DNA of 64,000 bases from Strongyloides papillosus (lineage: Eukaryota > Nematoda > Chromadorea > Rhabditida > Strongyloididae): positions 186,001 through 250,000 of the forward strand of contig SRSI01000002.1 in the NCBI GenBank assembly GCA_005656395.1. The letters are read 5' to 3'. The notes under the pieces are model-generated. The model ran no database searches. It saw only the letters and a list, made by a program, of their open reading frames with translations, and had not been told where the DNA came from. Below are positions 1-10,554 of this stretch, one piece after another. The translations under genes were made by a program, and so were the position numbers. Numbering within the stretch: the stretch's first letter is position 1; every line of letters starts with the position of its first letter.

Positions 1-144
1 GTTAGTTAGAGTAGTAGAATAGGTTAGATAGGATGAGAGGTTAAGATTGTAGAATTGTGTGAGGTAAGATTATAGGATGCTTGGGATTCGCTTATCGTCT
101 TAGCTAATGGGACTTTATTACTTTTTTTATTATTTGTGTATAAA

Positions 145-282
145 GGACAAAATGTCACGCATATTAAAGTGACATTTTGTCACGCAAGCAGGACATTTTG
201 TCCCTAAAAAAATCGGGACAAAATGTCACGCGTATGCGGGAATTCCATGCGAGTCCCGCAATTTGCGTGACATTTTGTCACG
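145..282. repeat. Cluster of five near-palindromic GACAAAATGTC boxes
   Basis: The 11-mer GACAAAATGTC or its reverse complement occurs five times, at about 145-160, 169-185, 191-204, 215-232 and 265-282. Most copies are extended by a CACGC flank. Orientations alternate, so the block can fold into several hairpins. Function is unknown; it may be the end of a foldback element or a degenerate satellite. Confidence 0.7.
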
Positions 283-349
283 AAAAAATTTTCTGTGTAA
301 TATCTTAGTAACGTAAAGTTGTGAAAATGACAATTTCTTAAAAACGAAA

Positions 350-600
350 CATTACTTTCTCAAAATCTTTATATATGTGATTAAGCACATTCTAATTAAC
401 ATATCTAGGTATTTTGATTGTTTCCAAAAACTCGTATTTACTATCTGTAGCATTTGAAAAAACGATTTTCATACATTTCTATTTATCATATATTTATAAA
501 GTATAATGAATAAATATGGCAATATTTTCAAAACTATACATTACTTTCTCATAATTTTTATATATGTGTTTAAGCATATTCTAATCAACATATTTAAGTA
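350..600 (+). repeat. Direct repeat pair of about 62 bp
   Basis: The stretch at 350-411 is repeated in the same orientation at 539-600 with scattered mismatches; both begin CATTACTTTCTC. The spacer of about 127 bp is AT-rich with no coding signal. The pair lies immediately left of the TIR repeat starting near 598. Confidence 0.65.
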
Positions 601-1549
601 CACACAGAAAAAAATGGGAAAAATTTTGACATTATTACATAAAATGCAATAAAAATTCTCACCTGTTAAAAAAACCAACATTTATTCAAATTTTAAAATT
701 ATCAAGCGACAGCAAAAATGTTTTAAATGATGAAAAATATAAGGTTGTCGCAAAACTTTGCTGTTTTTTTTACAAAATTATAATTGTTTTATATTTTAAA
801 TAATGTAACTTTTATTTAATCTTAATGTTTTTAATATAATTCTAATCTTAGGATCTAGTTTTTTTTTTCTAATATACATGAAATACGTTGTTAAAACTCA
901 ATTTCGTGTAAAGTTGTTAAGTTTTAACAAAAATCATTATCTTAAACAATTTACTAGTAACAATAAATATAAAAATTTATAATAATAATAACAAAAAGCT
1001 AAAAATTATTATTTAACCACACAAAGCATTAATAATTAAAAATATTATTTTAGTATTTGTTCATATATTAACTTTAAATATGTAGAAGATATTTTTTACT
1101 ATAGATAAAAATCCATATAATTTTATGACTTTTCATAGATTTGATTTTTAAATGAGACCTTTAAAGTACCAAAAAAATTTCCGCCTTCAGAAGAGTGTAA
1201 CTTCATAAAAAAGTAAAATTTATAATAATTCAAACTACTTAAACTTATTAACAAAAATATTGTGATATGTTAAAGAAAGCTCTTTATGAAAGCATATGTA
1301 ATCTTACATAAAATTAAATTCTAATCTTATATTTAAAAAAGTATTGTAGAAGAAAATCTAAATTTTAAAATAACAATAATATAATAAAAAATAGAAACTT
1401 ATTTTAATAACTGCTTAATTATTGTTTAATTTTTATGTACGATATAATTGCGTTAAAATTAGTCGCAAATTAGAAAATTCAAATTTTGTTAGGTAGGAAA
1501 AATTCATTACATTTTACAAAAAAATGTTTCCCATTTTTTTTCTGTGTAT
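598..1549. repeat. Interspersed TIR repeat, copy A
   Basis: The ends are inverted: ACACAGAAAAAAATGGGAA near 601-619 and its reverse complement near 1529-1547. The interior shares blocks with three other places in the window: 11680-12400 (copy B), 43499-44668 (copy C) and 47425-47560 (copy D). A shared internal block reads ATCAAGCGACA followed by AAAAATGTTTTAAA. No protein remnant is visible, so this is probably a non-autonomous DNA transposon family of about 0.95 kb. Confidence 0.65.
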
Positions 1550-1893
1550 AAGTATATTTATTAACAAACTTATTATATAGACAAAAAATCAATGATAAAA
1601 TAAATAATAATATAATCATTTTTAACAATTAAGAGATACTCTACCATTCCCAAAATTTGTAAAGTTTTACTTTCATCACACTCGGTCATTTTAAAATCTT
1701 CACTAGTTTCTTGGCCCTCAAAATAAAAAAAGTCTACTTTTTTGTTTGACTTAATTTTTGTTTTCAATTCTCTCAAAATTCTTACTATTATTTTCTTTTA
1801 ATCTTCAATAAATGTATTTTTTTGACTTAAAATAATGTAGTAAAATTATATATATTTTAACAGATGAATGTATCACAAATAGAATTAAAGATT

Positions 1894-2340
1894 TTACTTT
1901 TTTTTATCTTCAATTTCATCTGTGTCATCTTCAGTGATGCAGAGCCATTTGCCTGGAATAACATCAGATAACTCATCAACAACATCTCCCTGAATAGCAA
2001 TTTTATCGGCTCCTGTTACACTACTAAAACAGACTAACTTGGATGAAAAGAATTTTATTGCTACTTTAAAATCAATTTTATAAGTAATAAGATTTTTAGC
2101 AGTTGTTTTTTATTTATTTGTTTCTCCTGAAGCTCTCTAAGTATAACTGTTTTTGGTTCATCCACAGCAACACTTAATTCTTATACCTCCATGTTTATGA
2201 TGCCTATTTTTCTCAGGTACATCATTATCTGTTATCACAATTCCTTCTACATCTTTTAAAAGCGTTTGAATTGATTGTATAGAATAATTTTTTCTACTAT
2301 ACTCACAATACTCAAATGGTATTTGTACATTCTAAAACAT
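1894..2340 (-). pseudogene. DENR-like (density-regulated protein) pseudogene
   Basis: Read on the minus strand, the last 60 or so codons give SSVTGADKIAIQGDVVDEL, then DVIPGKW and an acidic tail EDDTDEIEDKKK ending at a TAA at 1894-1896. This matches the SUI1-like C-terminus of DENR, a factor in translation re-initiation and 40S recycling, whose hallmark is SVTG.D.I.IQGD followed by a DVI..KW block. Upstream, PFEYCEY resembles the zinc-motif region of the same family. In between, the frame is broken by stops and at least one frameshift, and no start codon is preserved. It is intronless as far as can be seen, so it could be a decayed retrocopy or a decayed gene. A minus-strand open frame at 1573-1776 follows it but is not recognisable. 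Confidence 0.6.
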
Positions 2341-2617
2341 TTTTACTTAAAACTTAAAAATCTTTAAACTTAACCGGACGATAGACAACTTTCAGAGAAT
2401 ATGTTTGTTTATTTTTCACAACTTCAGTTATATTTAATTAGTAAAAAATGAAATTAAAAAGCTATTTCTTGAGATATAAAACTTACCATATCTGGATTAC
2501 CCCAATTGTCTTGTCATTTAAAAGAATTTATTTTATCCTGATTAGCTATATAATAATCAATTATACTAAATATTCTTACCCAACTTCTATTTACGTCATA
2601 AAAACTTCTCTAGAAAT

Positions 2618-2945
2618 TATAATTTTATCATTATCCAAATGAACCTTTCCATACAAATGGAAAGGTAAATGATAGGATAATGAAGATTATGCTAGTTATG
2701 TAACTAGCATTCCTCCAGTGTCTCTTCTAGCGCTATTTCCTACCGCGAAGATCCCCATTTTTGCCTCTTTTTCGTTATTGTCTCATTCTTCTACGGAAGT
2801 AGATGGAACTTGAGCTATTCTTAAGTCGGAGATGGATGGTAGGTGACGTAATGCTAGTCACATAACTAGCATAATCTTCATTATCCTATCATTTACCTTT
2901 CCATTTGTATGGAAAGGTTCATTTGGATAATGATAAAATTATGCT
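2618..2945. repeat. Long palindrome at the 3' end of the DIRS element
   Basis: The arm at 2618-2712 is repeated inverted at 2854-2945, about 90 nt and nearly identical, around a loop of about 140 nt. The loop carries the outer terminal-repeat sequence (TCTTCTAGCGCTATTTCC). Each arm itself contains a smaller palindrome, CCTTTCCATACAAATGGAAAGG being cut by the start of the arm. In DIRS elements complementary sequences next to one terminus template circle closure; that role here is an inference. Confidence 0.7.
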
Positions 2946-3224
2946 ACGTTTTTATGTAACTAGCATTCCTCCAGTGTCTCTACACCGGAAGCTAGTGAGA
3001 GTTTCATCTATCTCTCTGTTTTTTACGTATATTGTATATGTAACTAATTATAAGATGCTTATGTTTACTCGTATTTTTATTGTTTTTTATAGTTTAGATA
3101 TAATAAATGGTATTCAACATTTATGTTTTAATAATGTTTGCACCTACAGATCTTTTAATAATTAACTTTTCGCTAAATAGGTATGGGGGTGGTGAAATCA
3201 ATAGGTAATAAATCATAATTAATA

Positions 3225-4301
3225 TTATCTATTTGTATCAGCCAAGGGCTTTACATAATATCGTCCAACTGTTTCAATATTTTTCCATTGTCCGAGTCTA
3301 AAGATTTCACTGGCTGTTACTGATTTTGTTTGTGCCAATTTTGTAGATATTACAGCACTTCTTACGTCATGAAAGATGAATGGTGTATGGCCCTCTTTCA
3401 TTATTTGACTTTTTTCCAGTTCTGTTAAGAACCATCTTTTAATCGTCTGTTTTGAAGCTCTTGTACCTTTACTGGTTATGAATAATGGTGAATCTGTTGT
3501 TGTTGTCGTCTGTGTGGCTTCAATGTACCTTTTTAAGGTATCTTTGATGGTATTTATATTATCTTCGTCTATCAGATCGAAGCTGTAACCTGCTGCTTTT
3601 GTTTTTGTTTTCTTTGGGAACGTAATTGTAATTCTATCTTACTTGACCATGATGTTGTTTCTATTTAACATATGTATCTCGTGAAGTCTTAATGGCTGTG
3701 CAAGCAATATCAGTGTTATAAGTCTTGCAGCAATTTGGTGTATCTTAGCTTCTTGTCTTAGTGGGTTCTCATTGAGGTATTGTTGTAGTTTTCTAGTGTC
3801 CCATGTTTGTCTTGGCTTTTTTGTGAATGTCTCTGTTCTTTGAAAGCTTTTTATCAGGTCTGTAAGGTCTTCTGAAGTTCTTCTTGGGATTTTTATGTTG
3901 TTTCCTCTTATCATCATTAGTAGAGCTCCCTTTAAAGTGATTACTGATTTTAACGTCAACTTTTCACGTAGCTCTATTATGAATTGTATTAGCATGTATG
4001 GCTTGATCCATTTTATGTGATGTTTTTTGTAAAATTTTCTCCAATGTTTTTCTACGCATTTCATGGTCTTGTATGTACTGTTAGCATACCTATTCTTCAT
4101 TTTTCTTGCTATCTTCTCAGATCTGTATCTTTTATGCAAGTTTTTTACTCTTAGATAACTTGCTTTAACTTCTCTTAACTTAATTCTTTTTCCTGATTTT
4201 AATTTATGCTTGAATTGATCTCTAGTTAGTTCTTTCTTCTTTTTGGCTTCTTTTTCGCCCTGTCTTCTCTTATGTACCGGTTTCTTTGTTTTCTTTTTCA
4301 T
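3225..4301 (-). pseudogene. Tyrosine recombinase of the DIRS element, one in-frame stop
   Basis: The frame is open from the ATG at 4301 to a TAA at 3225-3227 except for one TAA at 3639-3641, giving 358 codons. The N-terminal third is very lysine/arginine-rich. The catalytic core is recognisable: the first arginine in LLAQPLRLHEIHML, the HxxR box in FIFHDVRSAV, then LGQWKN (histidine/tryptophan position), and the nucleophile tyrosine in VGRYYVKP. This enzyme family integrates circular double-stranded DNA, so the element makes no target duplication. The single nonsense codon follows the first catalytic arginine and would remove the rest of the active site. A stop this isolated suggests recent loss. 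Confidence 0.88.
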
Positions 4302-4469
4302 ACCCGTATATCGTCTAAAAGATTGAGTGTTTATTATTATAATTAATTTGTCATATTTAAGGTATTATCTCATGGTTAAACCCTTACATTAGTATTTTTT
4401 ACATGTTATTTTAAATCACTTTCATTTTAACCTTTACAACAATAAAATGAAATAAAATTTTATTTTTGT

Positions 4470-5513
4470 CTATTTAGCGTCGTTATTACCTCTTCCTCTG
4501 AATCTTCTATTTTTGTGTGCTCGCATGCCTCCTCTTTGATAGTTATTACGTCTATATCTTGTGACGTTGTTACGGCGTGTAAATTTTCGAAAGATCTCTT
4601 CTTCTTCATTTATTTGTTTCATTGTGTTTTTGTCAAGAAGGTGTTTGTCGTTTTTTGTCTCTCTTCTAGCTTCATAGTTGATTTTTAAGGCCTCAAAAAC
4701 GTTTTCCCTTCTTTGCTCATTTATGTTTACAATGACATCCCTCAAGTTATGTTTTAGTTGTTTCTCTACTTGTTTTTTATCGTAATTTTGTGGAGTTTGG
4801 TTGTGTTTGAGAAGGTCTAAGAGATGAAGAGATTCCATAACAATGCCACCTATATGTAGTAACTTTCTTTCTCTTCTTTTAGCATTAAACTTCTTTCTCA
4901 TCAATCGTCCAAATGTTTTATTCATTTTTGGTAGCTCCAACGGTGCTCCTATGTTGTTCCATCTCTCTCTAACTTCACTTGTCTTCTGAGATGTCTTAGT
5001 TAAGTATTTCTTTAACTTTCTTTTCTCCTTTTTAGACATGGGAAGTTTTCTTACAATAGATAGTTTGTCATCATTGGAGGTGGATGATTTAGAGGTGAAG
5101 AGCTCAGATTTCTCTTCACTACTACTTTCAGAACTGTAGATTTTTCGTTGTTTGATCTTTTTACCTTTTGTCTTTTCCTTCTTTTCACTATTTTTATCGT
5201 TTCCTTCTTTTTCATCATCGTCGTCGCTCACCATTACGGTTGAATCAGAAGAGGAGGAGGATGATGTGGTTTCTTCTGAAGATTCTTCTGATGTACTGTA
5301 TTTATGTTTTCTCTTCTTATTTTTACCAGTATCATCCTTCTTATCGGTATCAGTTGTTTTATCTTTATCAGCATCGGTCTTTTTATCCTCCTCATTTGTT
5401 ATGTCGGTTGTCTCAGAATTTATTTTGGGGTTCTCTGTTATCTCCCCATCTTCAGGTGGTGATTTGTCTTTATTTTGTTTAGCCTTTAATTTTTCTTTGG
5501 TAATTTTTTGGCT
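4470..5513 (-). CDS. Gag-like charged protein of the DIRS element
   Basis: The open frame runs from a stop at 5514-5516 to 4470. The first ATG is at 5234 (254 aa), but the frame continues upstream without ATG for about 93 codons of the same composition (PPEDGEITENPK, EESSEETTSSSSSSDS). So the true start may lie upstream or need splicing. The protein is acidic and serine-rich at the N-terminus, lysine-rich in the middle, and ends in an arginine/glycine segment (RRNNYQRGGMRAHKNRRF) typical of nucleic-acid-binding gag tails. There is no zinc knuckle. It lies between RT-RNase H and the recombinase, which is not the usual gag-first order. Assignment as gag rests on composition and position only. 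About 345 bp of AT-rich spacer (5514-5858) separate it from the RT frame. Confidence 0.55.
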   Translation of the reverse strand, partial: SQKITKEKLKAKQNKDKSPPEDGEITENPKINSETTDITNEEDKKTDADKDKTTDTDKKDDTGKNKKRKHKYSTSEESSEETTSSSSSSDSTVMVSDDDDEKEGNDKNSEKKEKTKGKKIKQRKIYSSESSSEEKSELFTSKSSTSNDDKLSIVRKLPMSKKEKRKLKKYLTKTSQKTSEVRERWNNIGAPLELPKMNKTFGRLMRKKFNAKRRERKLLHIGGIVMESLHLLDLLKHNQTPQNYDKKQVEKQLKHNLRDVIVNINEQRRENVFEALKINYEARRETKNDKHLLDKNTMKQINEEEEIFRKFTRRNNVTRYRRNNYQRGGMRAHKNRRFRGRGNNDAK

Positions 5514-5858
5514 CTATAATTATTTTATCAAGTTAATATATAATTTATATTAATATAGATATATGTATCGGGAAACAGTACCCCCTAATAAACGTCTTTA
5601 CACATTTTAACCTTATATTCTATATAACTTTAACCTTATATGACTTTACATTATATAATTTTAACATTATATCAATTTAATGTTATATCGTGCATGATTA
5701 CTTATACAATGAATTTAATTAACTTCCACTATTTATATGGTAATTTACCTATTTTAAGATTATCGTAGTTCAGGACTGTAACGTATTCATTCATCTTTAG
5801 TAGTTGGGTATTCTTTGATGCATCAATTGGTAACTACAAGTATGCACTAGTTTCTGTT

Positions 5859-7670
5859 TTATTTATAAATTTGATGGTTTTGTTTATCAACTTTGGTGGT
5901 GGGTAGAAGAAGGGAGTGAATTTTTTGAACATTTTGCTGATATATGCTAGAGGAAGCATTTTTACTTGCTTTTATGCCAACATATCTATTAACGACTTTT
6001 GTCCCTTCATCAGCTATACAATCAATTACTTCTTTCCCTTCATGTCTTAGTTTGTTTAAGATTTTCTCTTTCACTTTTCTCGGTAATGGTGGCTTGAGCT
6101 TGGAGTCGCCGTCGACCTCATTTATCACGGAGATCTCTTCCTCCTCTTTAAGCTGTAGGCATTTGAGTCTAGAGAGGGCATCAGCTTGAAAGTTTAATTT
6201 TCCTGGTATATGGATTATAAAGTGCTTGTTAAACTTGTCCAGGATTTCTTTGATCTCTTTTAGTAGCTCATTTATTTCTTCCTTTTTTGCATATAGTTTT
6301 TTCAACCACATGGAGGTCACTGAGGAGTCTGTATATATTCTTACTTCTATACTTTTATTTTTCTCGCCCTTATTAATTATTTGTGTGACTCCTTCTTTGA
6401 TTGCTAATAGCTCTTTTGTGTTGATATGTTTCTCTTTTTCCGTGTTACTCCATTCTCTATTATACATGATATTCCATCTGGGTATGAAAACTCCCAAGCC
6501 AACATTAGATGCATCTGTATAAATTTCAACCTCATTTAGTGTTCTATTGAATTGTCTTATTTGTCTACCTTTCGGATTTTTTAATTCTCATCTTAGCTCT
6601 TTTTTAATTACTTTAAATATCTTTTTTGTCTTCCTCTTTATTGTTATTTTCTTGTTATGGTCTTTAGGGAGATTTTTGTAGAGCGGATATGCCAATACCG
6701 GTAAATGTTCACACACTATGGCTATATGATTTAAAAGGCCTAGTATACTCGCCAATGCTCTTCCGGTAATTCTTTTCTTTACTCTCAGCTTTTTTATTGC
6801 CACGTTCAATTTTTCATCAGGTATGTATGCTTTTAGTTCTTCAAAATTCCATATTAAACCTAGGTGTTTTATACGTCTTGTAGCTTCTAACACCGATTTT
6901 TCTGTATTTATTTTAAGGCCCAGATCTTTTATTAACTCTTTTATTTCGATACTTATCTTATTCAACCATGCCGGGTTTGTAGATATCACCAAGAAGTCGT
7001 CTAGGTAATTAAAGGCCATAACATTGTCGTACCTTTCTCTTATATACTTAGTTATCACTCCGGCTACTCTAGAAAATATCATCGGAGCTATCGATATTCC
7101 CATCGGCATTCTTTTATACACGTACGTCTTATTATTGTATTTCACACCAAATAAATGTCTCGATTTCTTGTTCACCGTTATCGAGTAGTACGTACTTGAT
7201 ATGTCAAACGAAATCGCATAAAATTGTCTGTTTGGTATGCTATCTAGTAAGAAATGTGCGTCTTCAAGTTTAAAGCTTTCAACTGTTAGGAATTCATTTA
7301 AGTGCCTTGCATCGTATATCACTCTTGGCTTGTCTCTCTGTACTATCACAAAAAGTGGCATAGTATTAATCTTTCTTATCTCGTCAGCACTTTTTACCTC
7401 TATCAATATGTCTTTTTCAATTAACGACTGCACTTCACCTTGTAGGATTTTACTATCGTGCGATACTTGTTTACATGGCTTGTACTTATCATCTGTTTTA
7501 ACCACGATACCATTTTTTACTATGTTGAGCACGTATTTATCTGACGTGATCGTGGACCATGTTTCATAGTAATCTTTTATAGAAGAGCGTCTGACGTCGC
7601 ATGTCTGGGCGTCTCTCTCGTCGGGGCTCGACAACTTTTCTGGTGTTCTGGTTGGCTTCATTATCATCAA
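5859..7670 (-). pseudogene. Reverse transcriptase-RNase H of the DIRS element, one TGA
   Basis: A single minus-strand frame of about 604 codons is interrupted only by a TGA at 6588-6590. Residues from the ATG at 7670 include the RT fingers (KPRVIYDARHLNEFL), the palm motif FDISSTYYSI, RMPMGISIAPMIFSR, and the catalytic box FNYLDDFLVIS. After the TGA the RNase H domain begins with EIYTDASNVGLGVF, has the second acidic position in HINTKELLAIKEG, then IYTDSSVTSMW and NFQADALSR. All catalytic acids are present. The order RT then RNase H without integrase fits DIRS. No methyltransferase domain is seen downstream. The TGA sits in the RT-RNase H linker; a C-to-T change from CGA would explain it. Confidence 0.88.
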
Positions 7671-7904
7671 TATTTAACGAGCTCCCTAGCCAACTAAAAA
7701 CAATCATTACGCATAATAATAAATTTTTACACTCGCTTTTTTGGTAATTTATATCTGTGCACCCTTAATTTAATTATTATGCAGAACTGTAATGATCGAA
7801 CCACCAATATTATCACCTTTTATCAGTTAGGTGTGAGTATTTCGTAATAGTTTGTAAATTTAGTAATAAAATATTAAAAGTCACCTCGCGGTACGTAAAA
7901 AACT

Positions 7905-8013
7905 AAAAGAATGAGACAATAACGAAAAAGAGGCAAAAATGTGGCTTTTCGCAGTAGGAAATAGCGCTAGAAGAGACACTAGAGGAATGCTAGTTACATA
8001 AAAACGTAGCATA
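7905..8013. repeat. Right inverted terminal repeat of the DIRS element
   Basis: This block is the reverse complement of about 2690-2800: both contain GGAAATAGCGCTAGAAGAGA and AATGAGACAATAACGAAAAA. They differ by several substitutions. It marks the 5' end of the minus-strand element. About 235 bp of AT-rich leader separate it from the RT start codon. Confidence 0.75.
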
Positions 8014-8015
8014 AT

Positions 8016-8612
8016 TAACTTATAACTATTATTTTGATGACTTTTATATTCATCGTATTTTTCTCAAACCGATTTTTATTACTTAATGTAAAAAATATAG
8101 AACTTTTCATTTTTATATATACGCCATTAATTTTTAAAAAAAGAAAAAATAACGAGTTTAATTTCAATAATACATTATAAAATAATTCACATTTACTAGA
8201 CTTTTTTGTTAACCAACTTTTCCTAATTTATGAATCTATTGGTGGTTTACCGGGAAAGTACAGTTTCACCCCAGCCAAATTTTTAAGTAATATGTCTTAC
8301 AGCGAATATTCAAAAGAAAGTTTTTAAAACATTAGTCCGAAAAAAGAATCTTCACTCAATTTTTATTGCTTTAATGTTTTTTTGGTCAGAGTCTTAAATA
8401 GCGGACGCATTTTATTGATATTCCTTTAGATTTACTTCATTACGCACTGCGTTAAAATGTGGCCCCTACCCTTTTAAAATGAAAAAATAAACGTTTTATA
8501 AAATAATTTGACTATTTACTAAGTAAGATTTCTAATTTCTATTTTAACATATTTTTTAAAAAAAAAACTCGTCTATTACTTTATAACAAATCTTTCATAG
8601 TCATTTGTTTGC
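8016..8612. other. No gene recognised
   Basis: AT-rich sequence. A plus-strand segment near 8232-8330 reads YESIGGLPGKYSFTPAKF before a stop. It could be an eroded upstream exon of the kinase-like fragment that follows, but nothing specific identifies it. Confidence 0.3.
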
Positions 8613-8615
8613 TAA

Positions 8616-8837
8616 AAAACAATTGGGACAGAGTTTATTCAACGGGTGAAACTACCCGAAGCCGGTTTACCACTGGCTGCCTTAGCAACAATACCACAAA
8701 TTCAATTTGATTTAACATTTAAACAATTAATTGGACTTGGACAAAATACTTTTCGTGAAGTATATGATGGTATTTCAAATGTTGACAAAGTTGAGATAAC
8801 AGTTGTTGTAAAAACTCTTCTTCCAACAACATTATAA
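8616..8837 (+). pseudogene. Protein kinase N-lobe fragment (receptor tyrosine kinase-like)
   Basis: The plus-strand frame ends PQIQFDLTFKQLIGLGQ, then NTFREVYDG and VVVKTLLPTT before a TAA at 8835-8837. This looks like a kinase glycine loop (LGQGAFGEVY.G) and the VAVKTLP strand that holds the ATP-binding lysine. The wording is closest to the ALK/LTK group of receptor tyrosine kinases. Two of the three loop glycines are replaced and the reading frame stops directly after the lysine strand, with no C-helix or catalytic loop following. It is therefore an isolated exon relic, not a working kinase. The first in-frame GTG is at 8646. The assignment is by eye. Confidence 0.45.
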
Positions 8838-9073
8838 GATGGTATAGAAAATTATATATACATTATAAGATTTTACCATGAATTGATTTAATTATCCTAC
8901 TACGGTACAATTATTATTTATAATAATTATTATAATAAAATTTTATTCTAGCACACACATTAATAAACAATTACTAAATTAAGATTAAAGAGAAATAAAA
9001 CCATATCTTAGTCTAATATTAATTTAATTATTATTTATATATGTAAATGTTCATTTTTATTAATTACTAAATA
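8838..9073. other. AT-rich spacer
   Basis: Nothing recognisable; low-complexity A/T runs between the kinase relic and the RPA1-like gene. Confidence 0.3.
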
Positions 9074-10510
9074 TTAAATAAATCCTTCAAGATCTTTCTC
9101 CATACGTCTAAGCCATTGAATATAAAAAGCATCCGGACATATATCAATGTAATCGACAACCCTATTTGTTTTAGGACTTGATACTTTATTACTATTTGAA
9201 CGAGATACAAACACTCCAATTTTTATTCTTTTTAATAAAGGAATATTCAATAATTCTTTAAAAACGACATCACCATTCTTATTTATTTCTATGTTTTGAC
9301 TAAAATTTGAAATAAATTTCAAAGTTAACTTCGAAAGCCTGTTGGCAAATATGGTCACACCACCTATATGGACAAGAGGATCAAAAATTATAGCAGACTT
9401 AGTAAACGGTCCACAGTCTTTCTTTTTTTTCTCATTTGATCTCCGAAAAAACCCAATCGAAGCTATCTTTGCAATAGTGCAGATTTCTGCGGCCTTAATT
9501 TCATATGGTGGAGTATCACATAAATGCATTGAATGTTTACCATTTTAAAGCACATCATTGATCATTGGTGCACTTGACAGATCTCGGTACTCGATTTTGT
9601 CAAAACTCATTTTTTTTACTTTGGTGCAAAGTTCTTCATAATCCTTCAGTCGTCCAAAAGTAATTGAGGAACTGCAATTTACTCAAATAATGTTCCCAAC
9701 ATTTATATTTTGTTTTATCAGTCTATCCCCGATCTTTATTAACTTCATTACAGCGAAATCAGAAAAAACCAATTCTCCATGGATATACACTGCTACAATG
9801 ACAATGCCATTCGTTATGAAAACGACTTTCCTTGGTGTGCAAAGATTGAGAGAGTCAAATATAAACGTTTGAACTTCTCCCACTTTCGTAATCACACCAA
9901 AAGTATTAAATTTAGTACCGTTCCTATTAAGCTCAGAAATATTATTTAAATCTTGAAAATTAACAATATTGACCCCGTTGAACTTGAATTTCCTATCTGT
10001 GGGCGAAAAAGTGACAGTTTCGACACTTAAAATTATCTTCTTCCCAGTTGATCCTGAATTCTTTTTCTTTTCATTTTTCTTTTCATCCACGTTAGCAGAT
10101 GGTACAAAAATACCTCCATTTGTCAATTTTAAAGTATAGTATCCTCCAACTTCTATAGTACCATAGATTTCAGAAGATGAATCACACTTAAAACAAGCAC
10201 ATTCACCTGTATAGCCCTCGTGGTCAGCAATAAGTAAATTAAATGTATATCCAGTACCGTCTTTTCTTCTACTTAAACTACTTTTATAAAGTATGAGGAC
10301 ATTCAAGGAAGTTGTGATTGCTGTATGTGGTTTATGTTTGAAAACATAACTTAAGTTATTTTCATCTTTATCAAGCATATAGAAATCATCAATATCATCA
10401 TTGTCATTGACTATAGTTTCGATGATGTCTATTTTTTCTCCAGGAAAACGAAGGTCACAGGGTATGAATTTGTATCTCAAAACTTCGAACTCTTTATGAA
10501 ATTCATTCAA
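9074..10510 (-). pseudogene. RPA1-like OB-fold ssDNA-binding protein with two in-frame stops
   Basis: From the ATG at 10510 to the TGA/TAA region at 9074 the minus strand is a single frame of 479 codons. It is broken only by a TGA at 9683-9685 and a TAA at 9545-9547. Residues 90-150 resemble the first DNA-binding OB fold of replication protein A large subunit (GYTFNLLIADHEGYTGECAC, then EVGGYYTLKL). A second OB fold follows a lysine-rich linker: FKFNGVNIVNFQDL, NTFGVITKVGEVQTF, then a strand pattern ending FSDFAVMKL. RPA binds single-stranded DNA in replication and repair. Neither the N-terminal protein-interaction OB fold nor the C-terminal zinc OB fold is evident. Intronless structure suggests a retrocopy or a gene carried by a mobile element such as a Helitron. 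No helicase is nearby to support the latter. Confidence 0.65.
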
Positions 10511-10554
10511 AACAAAATTGTATGTAACATAAATATCAAATTGTTAAACTACTA

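Larger units (their letters stand above)
2618..8015 (-). mobile_element. DIRS-type tyrosine-recombinase retrotransposon
   Basis: Three minus-strand coding blocks lie between inverted repeats. They are reverse transcriptase plus RNase H (7670 to 5859), a charged gag-like protein (5513 to 4470) and a tyrosine recombinase (4301 to 3225). The combination of reverse transcriptase with a tyrosine recombinase, and no integrase, defines the DIRS order. The right terminal repeat (about 7905-8013) recurs inverted at about 2690-2800, and its first 45 nt recur again at 2938-2985. That pattern resembles the inverted termini plus internal complementary region of DIRS1-like elements rather than split direct repeats. 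The copy is inactive as it stands: one stop in the recombinase and one in the RT-RNase H frame. Exact ends are uncertain. Confidence 0.85.

Noticed and set aside
145..282. CRISPR-like repeat-spacer array
   Set aside because: Repeats are palindromic, irregularly spaced and in both orientations, and the window is clearly eukaryotic.
1573..1776. Minus-strand 67-codon open frame downstream of the DENR relic
   Set aside because: Not recognisable, no promoter, and the C-terminus is AT-noise; not enough to call a gene.
5152..5553. Plus-strand open frames of serine/leucine/phenylalanine over the gag-like region
   Set aside because: They are antisense shadows of the acidic, lysine-rich minus-strand frame.
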